A stretch of 30,770 nt of DNA from UBA8522 sp035528895 (GTDB taxonomy: Bacteria > Acidobacteriota > Aminicenantia > Aminicenantales > UBA8522), in assembly GCA_035528895.1 (NCBI GenBank), contig DATKXS010000082.1, positions 1-30,770 of the forward strand, given 5' to 3'. The notes beneath the pieces were generated by a model. The model saw only the letters and a list, made by a program, of their open reading frames with translations, was not told the origin of the DNA and ran no database searches. Of this stretch, positions 13,779 through 22,226 are shown in pieces. The first letter of the stretch is position 1. Every line of letters begins with the position of its first letter. The translations under genes were made by a program, and so were the position numbers.

Positions 13779-15419
13779 ATGAAGCAGAATAGGACAGTTC
13801 TCTTTGTTCTCGGCCTGGCTCTTCTCTCCTGGGCCTGCTCCTCCTCCAAAGTCCCCCCCGGGATTGCCGCCCAGCCGCCTCCTCCTTCCGTTCAAGAGAC
13901 GCCCTCGGTGCAGCCGATCCCTCAGGAACCCGGACCTCCCCAGGCCGAGCTCGCTCCCAACGTCAACGATGAACCTATTCCGGAAGGCTTGGACCAGGAG
14001 AAGGAGACTCCAGGGGAAAAGGAGGACGCCGCCGAGCTGCTGGAAGCGGCGCTGAACACCTATCAGGATGCCCTGGCGGCCTGGGAAAGAGGAGAATCCG
14101 AAGCGGCGCTTCAGGCCCTCGATGAAGCCTACGGCTTCATCCTCAGGGCCCAGCTTCCCCAGGACTCTTCACTCCTCCAGGATAAAAAGGACCTGCGTCT
14201 GTTGATCGCCCAGCGCATCCAACAGATCTACGCGGCCCGCCTGGTCACGGTCGGAGACAACCACAAGAGCATCCCCCTCGGAGAGAACAAGGAAGTGCTG
14301 AACGAGATCGCCTGCTTCCAGGGGAGAGAACGGACCCAGTTCCTGGACGCTTACAGGAGATCGGGCCTCTACCGGGACATGATCATCGAGGAACTGAGAA
14401 AGGACGGACTGCCCGAGGAGCTCTGCTGGCTGCCCATCATCGAGAGCTTCTTCAAGGTCCGGGCGCTTTCCAGGGCGCGGGCCCTCGGCATGTGGCAATT
14501 CATCTCTTCGACCGGCTACCGCTTCGGGCTCAAACGGGACCGCTACATCGACGAGCGCATGGATCCCGTCAAATCCACCCGGGCGGCCATCCACTACTTG
14601 ATCGAGCTCCATGCTTTCTTCGGCGACTGGCTCACCGCTCTGGCCGGTTACAATTGCGGCGAGATCCGGGTCCAGAACGTCATTCGCTCCCAGCGGATCA
14701 ATTACCTCGACAACTTCTGGGACCTCTTCCGTCAGCTTCCCTTCGAGACGGCCCGCTATGTGCCGCGGTTCATCGCCACGATCCTGATCATCAACAATCC
14801 CGAAAAATATGGATTCGAGCTTCCCCGGCCCGATCCGCCGCTCAGTTTCGATGCCACCACCGTCAACCAGCCCTTCAAGTTGACCACCTTGGCCTCAGCG
14901 CTCGGAATGGACGCCTCTGAACTGGTCACCTTGAATCCCGAGCTGCGTCACGACTCGACGCCGGACTATGAGTATTCGCTGCGCGTGCCGGCCGGACAGG
15001 AAGAGAAAGCCTTGCTGGCGGCCGCCAACCTGCCCAAGTGGATTCCCCCGGAGGCTCAGTACACGTGGCACACGGTGCGGAAGGGAGAGACCTTATCCAC
15101 CATCGCCGCCCGGAACCGGACGAGCGTTTCCGCCATTGTCAGGCTCAATAACCTGCGCAGTAAGCATTACCTCAGAATCGGCCAGAGGCTCAAGATCCCG
15201 GGCCGCGGTGCGACCGTAGCTTCGTCTCAAGCCAACACGAACACCTCTCCGGCCGATAGCGAAGGAAAAGTCCGGTACGTCGTGAAGGCGGGTGACACCC
15301 TCTTCAACATCGCCAGGAGTTTTTCGATGAAGCTGGACGATTTCATGGCCCTCAACGGCCTCTCCCGGAATTCCACGATTTTCCCTGGCCAAAGGCTCTG
15401 GGTGCTCCCCCGAAACTAG
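13779..15419 (+). CDS. mltD: Membrane-bound lytic murein transglycosylase D with two LysM domains
   Basis: Cleaves the MurNAc-GlcNAc bond of peptidoglycan to give 1,6-anhydro products; periplasmic, probably lipid-anchored. The 546-residue protein has an export signal ending L-S-W-A-C20, a somewhat non-canonical lipobox. A Pro/Gln/Glu-rich linker follows to about residue 85. The SLT/goose-lysozyme-like domain has the catalytic Glu222 in P-I-I-E-S, then G-M-W-Q-F and the A-G-Y-N-C-G motif. Two C-terminal LysM modules (about 428-472 and 498-545) bind glycan; each shows the G-E/D-T-L start and a G-Q-R-L end. E. coli MltD has the same architecture. Own promoter; convergent with rplQ with only 32 bases between stops. 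Confidence 0.95.
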   Translation: MKQNRTVLFVLGLALLSWACSSSKVPPGIAAQPPPPSVQETPSVQPIPQEPGPPQAELAPNVNDEPIPEGLDQEKETPGEKEDAAELLEAALNTYQDALAAWERGESEAALQALDEAYGFILRAQLPQDSSLLQDKKDLRLLIAQRIQQIYAARLVTVGDNHKSIPLGENKEVLNEIACFQGRERTQFLDAYRRSGLYRDMIIEELRKDGLPEELCWLPIIESFFKVRALSRARALGMWQFISSTGYRFGLKRDRYIDERMDPVKSTRAAIHYLIELHAFFGDWLTALAGYNCGEIRVQNVIRSQRINYLDNFWDLFRQLPFETARYVPRFIATILIINNPEKYGFELPRPDPPLSFDATTVNQPFKLTTLASALGMDASELVTLNPELRHDSTPDYEYSLRVPAGQEEKALLAAANLPKWIPPEAQYTWHTVRKGETLSTIAARNRTSVSAIVRLNNLRSKHYLRIGQRLKIPGRGATVASSQANTNTSPADSEGKVRYVVKAGDTLFNIARSFSMKLDDFMALNGLSRNSTIFPGQRLWVLPRN

Positions 15420-15451
15420 CCCCTCTCCTTGAATTCTTTTTTCAGGCCTGA

Positions 15452-15865
15452 CTACGTCTTCTTGACGCCCTTGCCTTTTCCCTTCTTTTTCTTCGCCTTC
15501 TTCTTATACTCCGAGCCGATGAGCTCCAGCATGGCCATCTGGGCTCCGTCGCCTCGGCGCAGGCCGAGTTTGACGATCCGGGAGTAGCCGCCGGGTCGCT
15601 GACCGAAGCGCGGTCCCAGGTCGTCGAAAACCTTGGTCACGACCCCCTCCTTCCGGACGAAGGCCATGACCTGACGCCGGGCGTGCAGAGTCCCCTTCTT
15701 TCCCAGGGTGATCATCTTCTCGGCCAGGGGCCTGGTCTCCTTGGCTTTGGCGAGGGTTGTCCGGACACGCTCTTTCTCCAGGAAGGAGGTGACGAGGTTG
15801 CGCAGCATGGCCATCCGATGGGCGGTCGGCCGCCGCAGTTTTCTGCCTTTGACCTGGTGCCTCAT
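15452..15865 (-). CDS. rplQ: 50S ribosomal protein L17
   Basis: Large-subunit protein near the peptide exit tunnel; last gene of the ribosomal superoperon. The 137-residue product starts M-R-H-Q-V-K-G-R-K-L-R-R, followed by the family's A-H-R-M-A-M-L-R-N-L segment. It has a very Lys-rich C-terminal tail, longer than the roughly 120 residues usual in E. coli-type L17. The ATG overlaps the rpoA stop by four bases, coupling its synthesis to the RNA polymerase alpha subunit. Thirty-two bases separate its stop from the converging mltD stop. I see no hairpin-plus-U-tract terminator there, only the perfect palindrome TCAGGCCTGA (15442-15451) next to an A/T run. Confidence 0.97.
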   Translation of the reverse strand: MRHQVKGRKLRRPTAHRMAMLRNLVTSFLEKERVRTTLAKAKETRPLAEKMITLGKKGTLHARRQVMAFVRKEGVVTKVFDDLGPRFGQRPGGYSRIVKLGLRRGDGAQMAMLELIGSEYKKKAKKKKGKGKGVKKT

Positions 15866-16893
15866 TCGGCCGACTCCTTTCGTTTCTTGTCTTCCCGGAG
15901 TTCACCCTGGATCCGTTCGAGAAGCTTGGAATGGAGATCGAGGCTCAAGCCCAGCTTCAGATTGGACAGGGTCTCCTTGATCTCGGTTAGCGATTTTCGG
16001 CCGAAGTTCTTCGTCTTGAGGAGTTCGTCCTCGCTTTTCTGGACGAGCTCGAAGATCCGCTCAATCCCGGTCGACTTCAGACAGTTCGAGGAACGGACAG
16101 AAAGCTCGAGGTGCTCGATGGGCTTGAGGAGGATATCGAGCTGGGAGATGTAGGGGATCTCCTTCTTGGCAGCAGCCGGTTCTCTTTCCAGGGGTTCATC
16201 GATGACGGTGAGGAAGATGGCCAGATGGTCCCGCAAGATCTTGGACGATTGGGAAAGCGCCTCCTGGGGAGAGATCGCTCCGGTCGTCCAGATCTCCAGG
16301 GTGAGGTTCTCGTAGTCGATCCTCTTTCCCACTCTCGCCTGCTCGACGCGATAGTTCACCTTCTGGACCGGCGAATGCGAGGAGTCGAGGGGGATGAAGT
16401 CGACGCTCAGGCTTTCGTCGAGATTCTGGTCAGCCGAGACATAGCCGCGGCCGTTCTTGACGATGAGCTCCATATCCAGCTTGCCGTCGCGGTCAAGCGA
16501 AGCGATGTGGATATCCTTGTCCAGGATCTCGATGTCACCGTCATGGACGATGTCCGAGGCTTTGGCCTCGGCCGGCCCCTCCATTTTCAGGGTGATTCTC
16601 TTCGGCTGGTCTCCCCTGAGCTTCAGGGGAATGCTCTTGATATTCAGGATGATGTCGGTCACGTCCTCGACGACGCCGGGGATGGTGGAGAACTCATGAA
16701 GGACGCCCTGGATGCGCACCGCCGTGGCGGCGGCGCCGGGGATGGAAGACAAGAGGATTCTCCGCAGGGCATTTCCGACCGTGACGCCGTATCCGCGCTC
16801 GAAGGGCTGGGCCCAGAAGCGGCCGTACTTCTCGGTCAGGGTTTCGTAATCAGATTCCAAGAATTTGGGTCGTTGAAAACCGTTCTCTATCAT
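15862..16893 (-). CDS. rpoA: DNA-directed RNA polymerase subunit alpha
   Basis: Scaffold of core RNA polymerase. The 343-residue protein contains an N-terminal dimerisation domain (to about residue 235), with the conserved G-Y-G-V-T-V-G-N-A-L-R-R-I-L-L-S-S near residue 34-50. A C-terminal DNA- and activator-binding domain starts at about residue 255 and includes the helix-hairpin-helix pattern R-S-x-N-C-L-K and N-F-G-R-K-S-L-T-E-I. The length is slightly above the E. coli 329. The ATG at 16893 is preceded by a strong AAGGAGGG. It follows rpsD by 33 bases and overlaps rplQ by four, the usual alpha-operon order. Confidence 0.98.
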   Translation of the reverse strand: MIENGFQRPKFLESDYETLTEKYGRFWAQPFERGYGVTVGNALRRILLSSIPGAAATAVRIQGVLHEFSTIPGVVEDVTDIILNIKSIPLKLRGDQPKRITLKMEGPAEAKASDIVHDGDIEILDKDIHIASLDRDGKLDMELIVKNGRGYVSADQNLDESLSVDFIPLDSSHSPVQKVNYRVEQARVGKRIDYENLTLEIWTTGAISPQEALSQSSKILRDHLAIFLTVIDEPLEREPAAAKKEIPYISQLDILLKPIEHLELSVRSSNCLKSTGIERIFELVQKSEDELLKTKNFGRKSLTEIKETLSNLKLGLSLDLHSKLLERIQGELREDKKRKESAE

Positions 16894-16927
16894 AGTCCCT
16901 CCTTATGAGGCCGTCTCTCCGCTCCGG

Positions 16928-17554
16928 CTATTTGGAATAGAGCTCGACGATGTAGTGCTCTTCCACAGGGAGCGTGATGTCATGGCGGGTCGGCCGAGCG
17001 GCGATCTTCGCGCTCAGGCTATCCCAATCGACCGCGATCCAGCCGGGCACGGTCTTGTTCCTGTTCTGGCTGATGAATTTCTTGATATCCTCATACTGTG
17101 CCGACCGGGGCCGGATCTTGACCTCGTCGCCTTCGTCGACAATGAAGGACGGCACCGTGACCTTTCTCTGGTTGACGCTGAAATGACCGTGGTTGATAAG
17201 CTGTCGTCCGTGGCTGCGGGAGCGGGCGAAACCCATGACAAAGACCACGTTGTCCAGTCGCCTTTCCAGCATGGTGAGGAGGTTCTCGCCGGTGACACCC
17301 TTCTGCCGCTCAGCCCGCCTGAAGAACAGCCGAAACTGGCGCTCGGTCATCCCGTAATATCTCTTCAGCTTCTGCTTCTCCCGGAGCTGGAGTCCGTAGC
17401 CGAGGATGCGTTTGCGCTTCCGTCCGTGCTGGCCCGGCGCGTAGCCGCGTCGTTCCACCGGGCACTTTTCCGAAAGGCACTTGTCTCCTTTCAAGAACAG
17501 CTTGGTTTTTTCGACTCGACACTGTCGGCATACAGGATCGCTATGTCTTGACAT
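16928..17554 (-). CDS. rpsD: 30S ribosomal protein S4, zinc-finger (C+) type
   Basis: Primary 16S rRNA-binding protein of the small-subunit body; 208 residues. The N-terminus carries Cys9-x2-Cys12 and Cys26-x4-Cys31, the same four-cysteine zinc site as in Thermus thermophilus S4 and absent from E. coli S4. The S4 RNA-binding domain follows, with R-L-D-N-V-V and the S-R-S-H-G-R-Q-L-I-N-H-G-H segment. AAGGAGAG lies 7 bases before the ATG. In many bacteria S4 represses its own alpha operon by binding mRNA; no such site could be judged here by eye. Confidence 0.98.
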   Translation of the reverse strand: MSRHSDPVCRQCRVEKTKLFLKGDKCLSEKCPVERRGYAPGQHGRKRKRILGYGLQLREKQKLKRYYGMTERQFRLFFRRAERQKGVTGENLLTMLERRLDNVVFVMGFARSRSHGRQLINHGHFSVNQRKVTVPSFIVDEGDEVKIRPRSAQYEDIKKFISQNRNKTVPGWIAVDWDSLSAKIAARPTRHDITLPVEEHYIVELYSK

Positions 17555-17580
17555 CTTGCTCTCCTTCCCGGCTCATCCCC

Positions 17581-17967
17581 TCAGACCCGTCTCCGGCGGG
17601 GAACACGACAGCCGTTGTGCGGGATGGGGGTGACATCACGGATCGACTTGATCTCCAAGCCGGAGGTCTGCAGGGCCCGGACGGCCGATTCCCGGCCAGC
17701 GCCGGGTCCCGAGATCCGGACATCGACATACTTCACCCCCAGGTCCCGGGCTTTGGTCGACGCTTCCTTGGCCGCCAGCTGGGCGGCGAAAGGAGTGCCC
17801 TTGCGCGCCCCCTTGAACCCGGCCGTACCGGAGCTCGTCGAGCAGACCGTGTTGCCGTCATGATCGGTGATGGTGATGATGGTGTTGTTGAAGGTCGACC
17901 GGATGTGGGCGACTCCAAACCCGATTTCCTTGCGGATCTTCTTCTTCTTGGTTTTTACCTTGGCCAT
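17581..17967 (-). CDS. rpsK: 30S ribosomal protein S11
   Basis: Small-subunit platform protein lining the mRNA exit region. The 128-residue length is normal. Recognised by H-I-R-S-T-F-N-N-T-I-I-T-I-T-D near residues 21-35, the G-F-K-G-A-R-K-G-T-P-F-A-A-Q strand-turn, and the C-terminal D-V-T-P-I-P-H-N-G-C-R-V-P-R-R-R-R-V signature. The basic N-terminus (K-T-K-K-K-K-I) is typical. It lies between rpsM (15-base gap) and rpsD (26-base gap) in alpha-operon order. Confidence 0.98.
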   Translation of the reverse strand: MAKVKTKKKKIRKEIGFGVAHIRSTFNNTIITITDHDGNTVCSTSSGTAGFKGARKGTPFAAQLAAKEASTKARDLGVKYVDVRISGPGAGRESAVRALQTSGLEIKSIRDVTPIPHNGCRVPRRRRV

Positions 17968-17982
17968 GGAATCTTCCTCTCC

Positions 17983-18363
17983 TTAGCTTGTCTGGGCTTT
18001 TATCCTTCTGATGGCATGACCGTGAGGTCCCTTCCGGGTGCGGGCGTTGGTTCGCGTCCTCTGGCCGCGCAGGGGCAGTCTCCTCTTGTGACGCATCCCC
18101 CGGTAGCAGCCGATATCGACCAGCCGCTTGATGTTGGTGCTGACTTCTTGCCGGAGGTCTCCCTCGATCTTCTCGCGCTTTTCAATGATCTGACGGATCT
18201 TATTGACCTCATCCTCGGTCAGCGCCTTGACCTTCTTGTTCTTATCGATCTTGGCCTCCTGGAGGATCTGCACCGACTTGGAGCGGCCGATCCCGAAGAG
18301 ATAGGTCAGCCCGATCTCGATCCTTTTTTCCGGAGGAAGCGTGATGCCTGCGATTCTTGCCAT
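17983..18363 (-). CDS. rpsM: 30S ribosomal protein S13
   Basis: Small-subunit head protein that forms bridges to the 50S subunit and contacts P-site tRNA. The 126-residue product starts M-A-R-I-A-G-I-T-L-P. It contains the L-T-Y-L-F-G-I-G-R-S helix-turn and the R-H-K-R-R-L-P-L-R-G-Q-R-T-R-T-N-A-R-T-R-K-G signature near the C-terminus. Position 4 onward (I-A-G-I) and length are standard. Eleven bases separate it from rpmJ; first gene of the alpha part of the superoperon. Confidence 0.98.
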   Translation of the reverse strand: MARIAGITLPPEKRIEIGLTYLFGIGRSKSVQILQEAKIDKNKKVKALTEDEVNKIRQIIEKREKIEGDLRQEVSTNIKRLVDIGCYRGMRHKRRLPLRGQRTRTNARTRKGPHGHAIRRIKAQTS

Positions 18364-18374
18364 GTTACCCTCGT

Positions 18375-18488
18375 TTAGCCTTGTTTTTGTTTATGCCTCG
18401 GGTTGATGCAGATCACCCGAATGATGCCTTTGCGTCTGACAATCTTGCAGTTGCGGCATATTTTCTTGACGGAAGCTCTGACTTTCAT
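18375..18488 (-). CDS. rpmJ: 50S ribosomal protein L36, zinc type
   Basis: Very small (37 residues) large-subunit zinc-ribbon protein. Reading the minus strand from the ATG at 18488 gives M-K-V-R-A-S-V-K-K-I-C-R-N-C-K, ending at a TAA at 18375-18377. The zinc ligands Cys11, Cys14, Cys27 and His32 are all present, so this is the C+ form. It fits exactly between infA (11-base gap) and rpsM, its conserved location. Confidence 0.97.
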   Translation of the reverse strand: MKVRASVKKICRNCKIVRRKGIIRVICINPRHKQKQG

Positions 18489-18499
18489 GGGCCTTTCCT

Positions 18500-18718
18500 T
18501 TATTTGAATCGATAAGTGATTCGCCCCTTGGTAAGGTCATAGGGAGAAAGCTCGACCAGGACCCTGTCGCCGGGCAGGATACGGATGAAGTGCTTCCTCA
18601 TCTTGCCCGAGATGTGGGCCAAGATTCGGTGCTTGTTGGTCAGCTCGACTCGGAACATCGCGTTGGGGAGGGTCTCCAGGACCGTCCCTTCCGCCTCGTA
18701 GACATCCTGCTTAGGCAT
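18500..18718 (-). CDS. infA: Translation initiation factor IF-1
   Basis: Binds the 30S A site during initiation; a single OB-fold of 72 residues, the normal length. Family pattern: E-A-E-G-T-V-L-E-T-L-P-N-A-M-F-R-V-E-L, then H-I-S-G-K-M-R-K-H-F-I-R-I-L-P-G-D-R-V, ending G-R-I-T-Y-R-F-K. The ATG overlaps the last 8 bases of map (TATGCCTAA), so expression is coupled to map. The secY-adk-map-infA-rpmJ order is common outside the Proteobacteria. Confidence 0.98.
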   Translation of the reverse strand: MPKQDVYEAEGTVLETLPNAMFRVELTNKHRILAHISGKMRKHFIRILPGDRVLVELSPYDLTKGRITYRFK

Positions 18719-19505
18719 AACGTTTCACCTCTGGCGATAAAAGCGCCGGATTTCCCGGTTCGCCCAGACTGAGTATCTCCACACCGCTGGAGGTCTTCGC
18801 TACGGTGTGCTCGAAGTGTGCCGAAAGGCTCCTGTCCTTGGTGACCGCCGTCCAGCCGTCGCCGAGAATCTCCTCCTGCCAGTCTCCCGCAGCGATCATC
18901 GGCTCGATGGCCAGGGTGAGTCCTTCCTTGATCTTGGGACCCCGTCCGGGAGGACCGAAATTGGGCACCTGGGGCTCTTCATGCGGGGAGTATCCGATGC
19001 CGTGTCCGACAAAGGAACGGATAACCGAAAATCCTTCGGACTCAACATAAACCTGGATGGCATGGGAGATATCGGAAATACGGTTTCCCGTCTTCATCTG
19101 GGCGATGCCCTTTAAAAAGGCCGTTTCCGCGACGGCGATGAGCCTTTGAGCCTCCGGGCCGATCTCGCCGACGGCAACGGTCACCGCCGCATCCCCGTAG
19201 AAACCTTCAAAAAGGACGCCGAAATCGAGCCCGATGATGTCCCCGTCCTTGAGGATCCGGGCGGACGGGATGCCGTGGATGATCTCTTCATTGACCGACG
19301 TGCAGAGAGATGCCGGATACCCGCGGTAGCCTTTGAACGCCGGCGTCGCGCCCATCTCCCGGGCCCTGTTTTCCGCGTAGGCATCGAGATCCCGGGTGCT
19401 CACTCCGGGCCGGACGAGCGCATTCAGTTCACCCAAGATCCTGGCCACGATCTGATTGCTCGTCCTCATGGCGGCGATCTCTTGGGGAGTCTTGTAGATG
19501 ATCAT
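18711..19505 (-). CDS. map: Methionine aminopeptidase, type I
   Basis: Removes the N-terminal Met from nascent proteins; cytoplasmic two-metal enzyme. The 264-residue product starts M-I-I-Y-K-T-P-Q-E-I. It has the family's metal ligands in order: Asp in L-D-F-G, Asp in G-D-A-A-V-T, His in F-V-G-H-G-I-G, Glu in A-I-E-P-M and Glu in F-E-H-T. H-E-E-P-Q-V-P-N-F-G follows the third ligand. The ATG at 19505 is chosen because it forms the ATGA overlap with the adk stop. A GTG three codons upstream is possible but has no better ribosome binding site. Confidence 0.97.
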   Translation of the reverse strand: MIIYKTPQEIAAMRTSNQIVARILGELNALVRPGVSTRDLDAYAENRAREMGATPAFKGYRGYPASLCTSVNEEIIHGIPSARILKDGDIIGLDFGVLFEGFYGDAAVTVAVGEIGPEAQRLIAVAETAFLKGIAQMKTGNRISDISHAIQVYVESEGFSVIRSFVGHGIGYSPHEEPQVPNFGPPGRGPKIKEGLTLAIEPMIAAGDWQEEILGDGWTAVTKDRSLSAHFEHTVAKTSSGVEILSLGEPGNPALLSPEVKRYA

Positions 19506-20173
19506 CTCGGCCACTGATCCGCTTTTCTCCCGGCTTTTTCCCGGTCCAGAACTTCTGAGATCCGGGCGAACACTTGTTCCACCGAACCGGAGCCGTCCAC
19601 CCGGCGGTAGACGGATTTCTCCTTATAGTGGGCCTTGATCTTCCCGGTCTCCTCTTCATATACCTTGAACCGCTCGTCGATGACCTCGGGCCGGTCGTCC
19701 AGTCGCTGATAGAGCTCGCCGCCGCAGGCATCGCACCGTCCCTCGACCCCGGGCTTCTTGAAATTGGAATTGACGACCGCTCCGCACAGCCGGCAGGTCA
19801 GCCGGCTCCGCATGCGCTCGATCAAAACGGGGCTGTCGACATCCAACTCGATGGCCACCTCGGACCGCCCGCCGTCCATGGCCTCGAGGCTGTGGACCTG
19901 GGCCAGGTTGCGCGGGAAGCCGTCCAGGAGATAACCTCGCTGGGTATCTGGGGCCGCGATTCTCTCCCGGACGAGCCCTTCGACGATATCGTCGCTGACC
20001 AGTTTCCCCCGGTTCATCAGCGCCTCGGCTTTTTTCCCGAGAGCCGTCCTCTCCTGGACCGCCCGGCGGAGAAGGTCGCCCGTGGAGATCTTAAGGTAGC
20101 CGTAGCGGCCGGCGATGAGATCCCCCTGCGTTCCCTTGCCGCTCCCGGGAGGACCGAAGAGAATGATCCTCAT
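19502..20173 (-). CDS. adk: Adenylate kinase with zinc-binding lid
   Basis: Interconverts ATP + AMP and 2 ADP. The 223-residue protein has the P-loop G-P-P-G-S-G-K-G-T at 7-15 and the AMP-site T-G-D-L-L-R near 31-36. The signature Y-L-L-D-G-F-P-R-N is at 81-89. A long LID domain carries four cysteines (127, 130, 147, 150) that form a zinc site, as in Gram-positive and other non-enteric enzymes. Four bases of overlap with map and a 3-base gap from secY indicate coupling. Confidence 0.98.
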   Translation of the reverse strand: MRIILFGPPGSGKGTQGDLIAGRYGYLKISTGDLLRRAVQERTALGKKAEALMNRGKLVSDDIVEGLVRERIAAPDTQRGYLLDGFPRNLAQVHSLEAMDGGRSEVAIELDVDSPVLIERMRSRLTCRLCGAVVNSNFKKPGVEGRCDACGGELYQRLDDRPEVIDERFKVYEEETGKIKAHYKEKSVYRRVDGSGSVEQVFARISEVLDREKAGRKADQWPR

Positions 20174-20176
20174 CGC

Positions 20177-21556
20177 CTATCTCCTCCCCTTGATCCGGCT
20201 GCGCCGCATGAAGCCGTCATAATGTCTCATCACCAGCTGCGCCTCGATCTGCTGCATCGTGTCCATGGCCACGCCGACGACGATCAGGATGGAGGTTCCC
20301 CCGAAATAGAAATCGACGTTCAACCCCTGAGTGAACCACCGCGGCAGGTTCGCCTCCAGGAAGTTGCCGATGAAGGGAAGCGCTTGGACCTTGATTCCGG
20401 TGATCAAGAACTCGGGCAGGATGGCGATCGCCGCCAGGTAAACGGCGCCGATCAGGGTGAGGCGCGATAGGGTCGCATCGATGAAATCCGAGGTGTTCTT
20501 CCCCGGCCGGATGCCCGGGATGAACCCGCCGTATTTCCTCAGGTTGTCGGCCACATCTACGGGGTTGAAGACGATGGAGACATAGAAATAAGTGAAAAAA
20601 ATGATCGCGGCGACGTAAAGGAGGTTGTAGAGCGGCATGCCGAGGTTGAACTGCTCGGAGATCCTCTGGAAAACAGGGACCTTGATCAGCTGGGCGATGG
20701 TCTGGGGAATCGTGATGATCGAGGCGGCGAAGATGATCGGAATGACCCCTCCGGTATTGACCCGGAGGGGCAGGTGGGTGCTCTGGCCGCCGTAGACCCG
20801 TCGGCCGACGACTCTCTTGGCATAGGACACCGGGAGCCGACGCTGGCCCCGCTCCACGAAGACGATGACGGCGATGACCGCCAGCATCAGGGCCATCAGG
20901 AATATGACCCGCAGCGGGTCCAAATTTCCCGTTCTCAGGCCCGAGACGATGCTCTGGAGGCCGCGCGGCATATCGACCACGATGCCGGCGAAGATGATCA
21001 GCGAGATGCCGTTGCCGATACCCCGCTCGGAGATCTGCTCGCCGAGCCACATGATGAAAATGGTTCCCGTGGTCAGGGTGAGGACGGTAAGCATCTGGAA
21101 ACCGAGTCCCGGATTGGGCACGATCCGTGCCCCGCCGGGGCTCCGCAGGCTCTGCAGGAACGCAGCGATTCCCATGGCCTGGATGAAGCAGATCAGGAGT
21201 GTGCCGTAGCGGGTGTACTGGGTGATCTTCTTCCGCCCGAGCTCGCCCTCTTTGGACAGCCTTTCCAGGTAGGGCCAAACGACCTGGAGGAGCTGGAGAA
21301 TGATGGAAGCGCTGATGTAGGGCATGATGCCCAGGGCGAAGATGGTCATGCGGGACATAGCCCGCCCCGAGAACAGGTCGATAAATCCGAAGATCGTCCC
21401 CCGCTGGGTCTGCCAGAACTCCGCCAGTGCATCGGCGCTGATCCCGGGGTTCGGGATCTGGGCGCCGATCCGGTAAACGGCCAGCAGCAATAGGGTGAAG
21501 AACACCCTTTTTCTGAGGTCGGGAATGCTGAAGATGTTTTTGATGCTGTCTATCAT
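20177..21556 (-). CDS. secY: Protein translocase channel subunit SecY
   Basis: Central pore of the Sec translocon in the inner membrane. The 459-residue protein shows ten hydrophobic segments of helix length and the usual N-terminal F-x-I-P-D-L-R-K-R. The plug/TM2 region has G-I-M-P-Y-I-S-A-S-I-I-L-Q-L-L, and a cytoplasmic loop holds R-R-L-P-V-S-Y-A-K-R. G-G-V-I-P-I-I-F-A-A-S and G-I-R-P-G-K are also present. Its ATG shares one base with the rplO stop (TAATG). SecE and SecG are not in the window. Confidence 0.98.
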   Translation of the reverse strand: MIDSIKNIFSIPDLRKRVFFTLLLLAVYRIGAQIPNPGISADALAEFWQTQRGTIFGFIDLFSGRAMSRMTIFALGIMPYISASIILQLLQVVWPYLERLSKEGELGRKKITQYTRYGTLLICFIQAMGIAAFLQSLRSPGGARIVPNPGLGFQMLTVLTLTTGTIFIMWLGEQISERGIGNGISLIIFAGIVVDMPRGLQSIVSGLRTGNLDPLRVIFLMALMLAVIAVIVFVERGQRRLPVSYAKRVVGRRVYGGQSTHLPLRVNTGGVIPIIFAASIITIPQTIAQLIKVPVFQRISEQFNLGMPLYNLLYVAAIIFFTYFYVSIVFNPVDVADNLRKYGGFIPGIRPGKNTSDFIDATLSRLTLIGAVYLAAIAILPEFLITGIKVQALPFIGNFLEANLPRWFTQGLNVDFYFGGTSILIVVGVAMDTMQQIEAQLVMRHYDGFMRRSRIKGRR

Positions 21557-22002
21557 TATGGATTTCCAATGACGACGGCTTGGCCGCCCGCTTTCTCGAT
21601 CTTTTCTTGCGCCGACCGGGAAAACTTATGGGCCTGTATCTTTTTCGAGATGGAGATCTCTCCCCGTCCCAAGATCTTGACTCGCTCCGCCTCTTTCTTG
21701 ATCAAACCGGCCGCGCGAAGCTCTTTGGGTCCGATCTCCTGTCCGGCCAGCCTGGCGATCTGGTCGAGATTGATCTCCGTATACGGAGTCCTGAAGATAT
21801 TGGTGAAACCTCTCTTGGGGAGGCGCCGGTGAAGCGGCATCTGGCCGCCTTCAAAGCCCTTTTTCCGGGAGTACCCGGCGATGGATTTTTGGCCCTTGTG
21901 GCCCCGTCCCGCCGTCTTCCCCAACCCGGAGCCCGGGCCGCGTCCGCGTCTCTTATCCTGTTTCCTCGAGCCTTCGGCCGGATGCAGATTGCTCAGGTTC
22001 AT
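21556..22002 (-). CDS. rplO: 50S ribosomal protein L15
   Basis: Large-subunit protein acting late in 50S assembly; 148 residues, normal length. The Gly/Arg-rich N-terminus has R-G-R-G-P-G-S-G-L-G-K-T-A-G-R-G-H-K-G-Q and G-F-E-G-G-Q-M-P-L-H-R-R-L-P-K-R-G-F. The globular C-terminal half ends in A-G-G-Q-A-V-V-I. The ATG overlaps the rpmD stop by four bases, and its stop overlaps the secY start by one. Confidence 0.97.
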   Translation of the reverse strand: MNLSNLHPAEGSRKQDKRRGRGPGSGLGKTAGRGHKGQKSIAGYSRKKGFEGGQMPLHRRLPKRGFTNIFRTPYTEINLDQIARLAGQEIGPKELRAAGLIKKEAERVKILGRGEISISKKIQAHKFSRSAQEKIEKAGGQAVVIGNP

Positions 22003-22226
22003 TTCTCCACGACCTCCACTTTCACCAGATGAGAAATCCTGTCGATCATCCCCCGGATCTCGGGGCGGTCGGGACGAATCGCCTGGGAGTTGATTTTCCT
22101 CAAACCCAGTCCCTTGGCCGTCTCCCGCTGTCTCCGCGGATAGCCGATCAGGCTGCGGACCAGGGTGATGCGCAGCTCGCGCTTCCCTTCCTCTTTTTTC
22201 CCTGCCGGTGTCTTTTTCACTGCCAT
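21999..22226 (-). CDS. rpmD: 50S ribosomal protein L30 with basic N-terminal extension
   Basis: Small large-subunit protein. The 75-residue product has the L30 core from about residue 17 (L-R-I-T-L-V-R-S-L-I-G-Y-P-R-R-Q-R, then G-L-G-L-R-K-I-N), typically 58-62 residues. A Lys-rich extension of about 15 residues precedes it. The start at 22226 is an ATG inside the end of rpsE, giving a 10-base overlap. A later start would remove the extension, but no in-frame ATG lies nearby. Confidence 0.93.
   Translation of the reverse strand: MAVKKTPAGKKEEGKRELRITLVRSLIGYPRRQRETAKGLGLRKINSQAIRPDRPEIRGMIDRISHLVKVEVVEK

Noticed and set aside
15431..15451. Possible bidirectional terminator between mltD and rplQ (TCAGGCCTGA next to a T-run)
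   Set aside because: The palindrome has no loop and cannot form a normal hairpin; the T-run is on the wrong side for rplQ's strand and no stem precedes it for mltD.
20217..21569. 450-codon open frame on the minus strand overlapping secY
   Set aside because: It is the shifted frame of secY; the translation is His/Arg/Pro-rich with no membrane segments or family motif.
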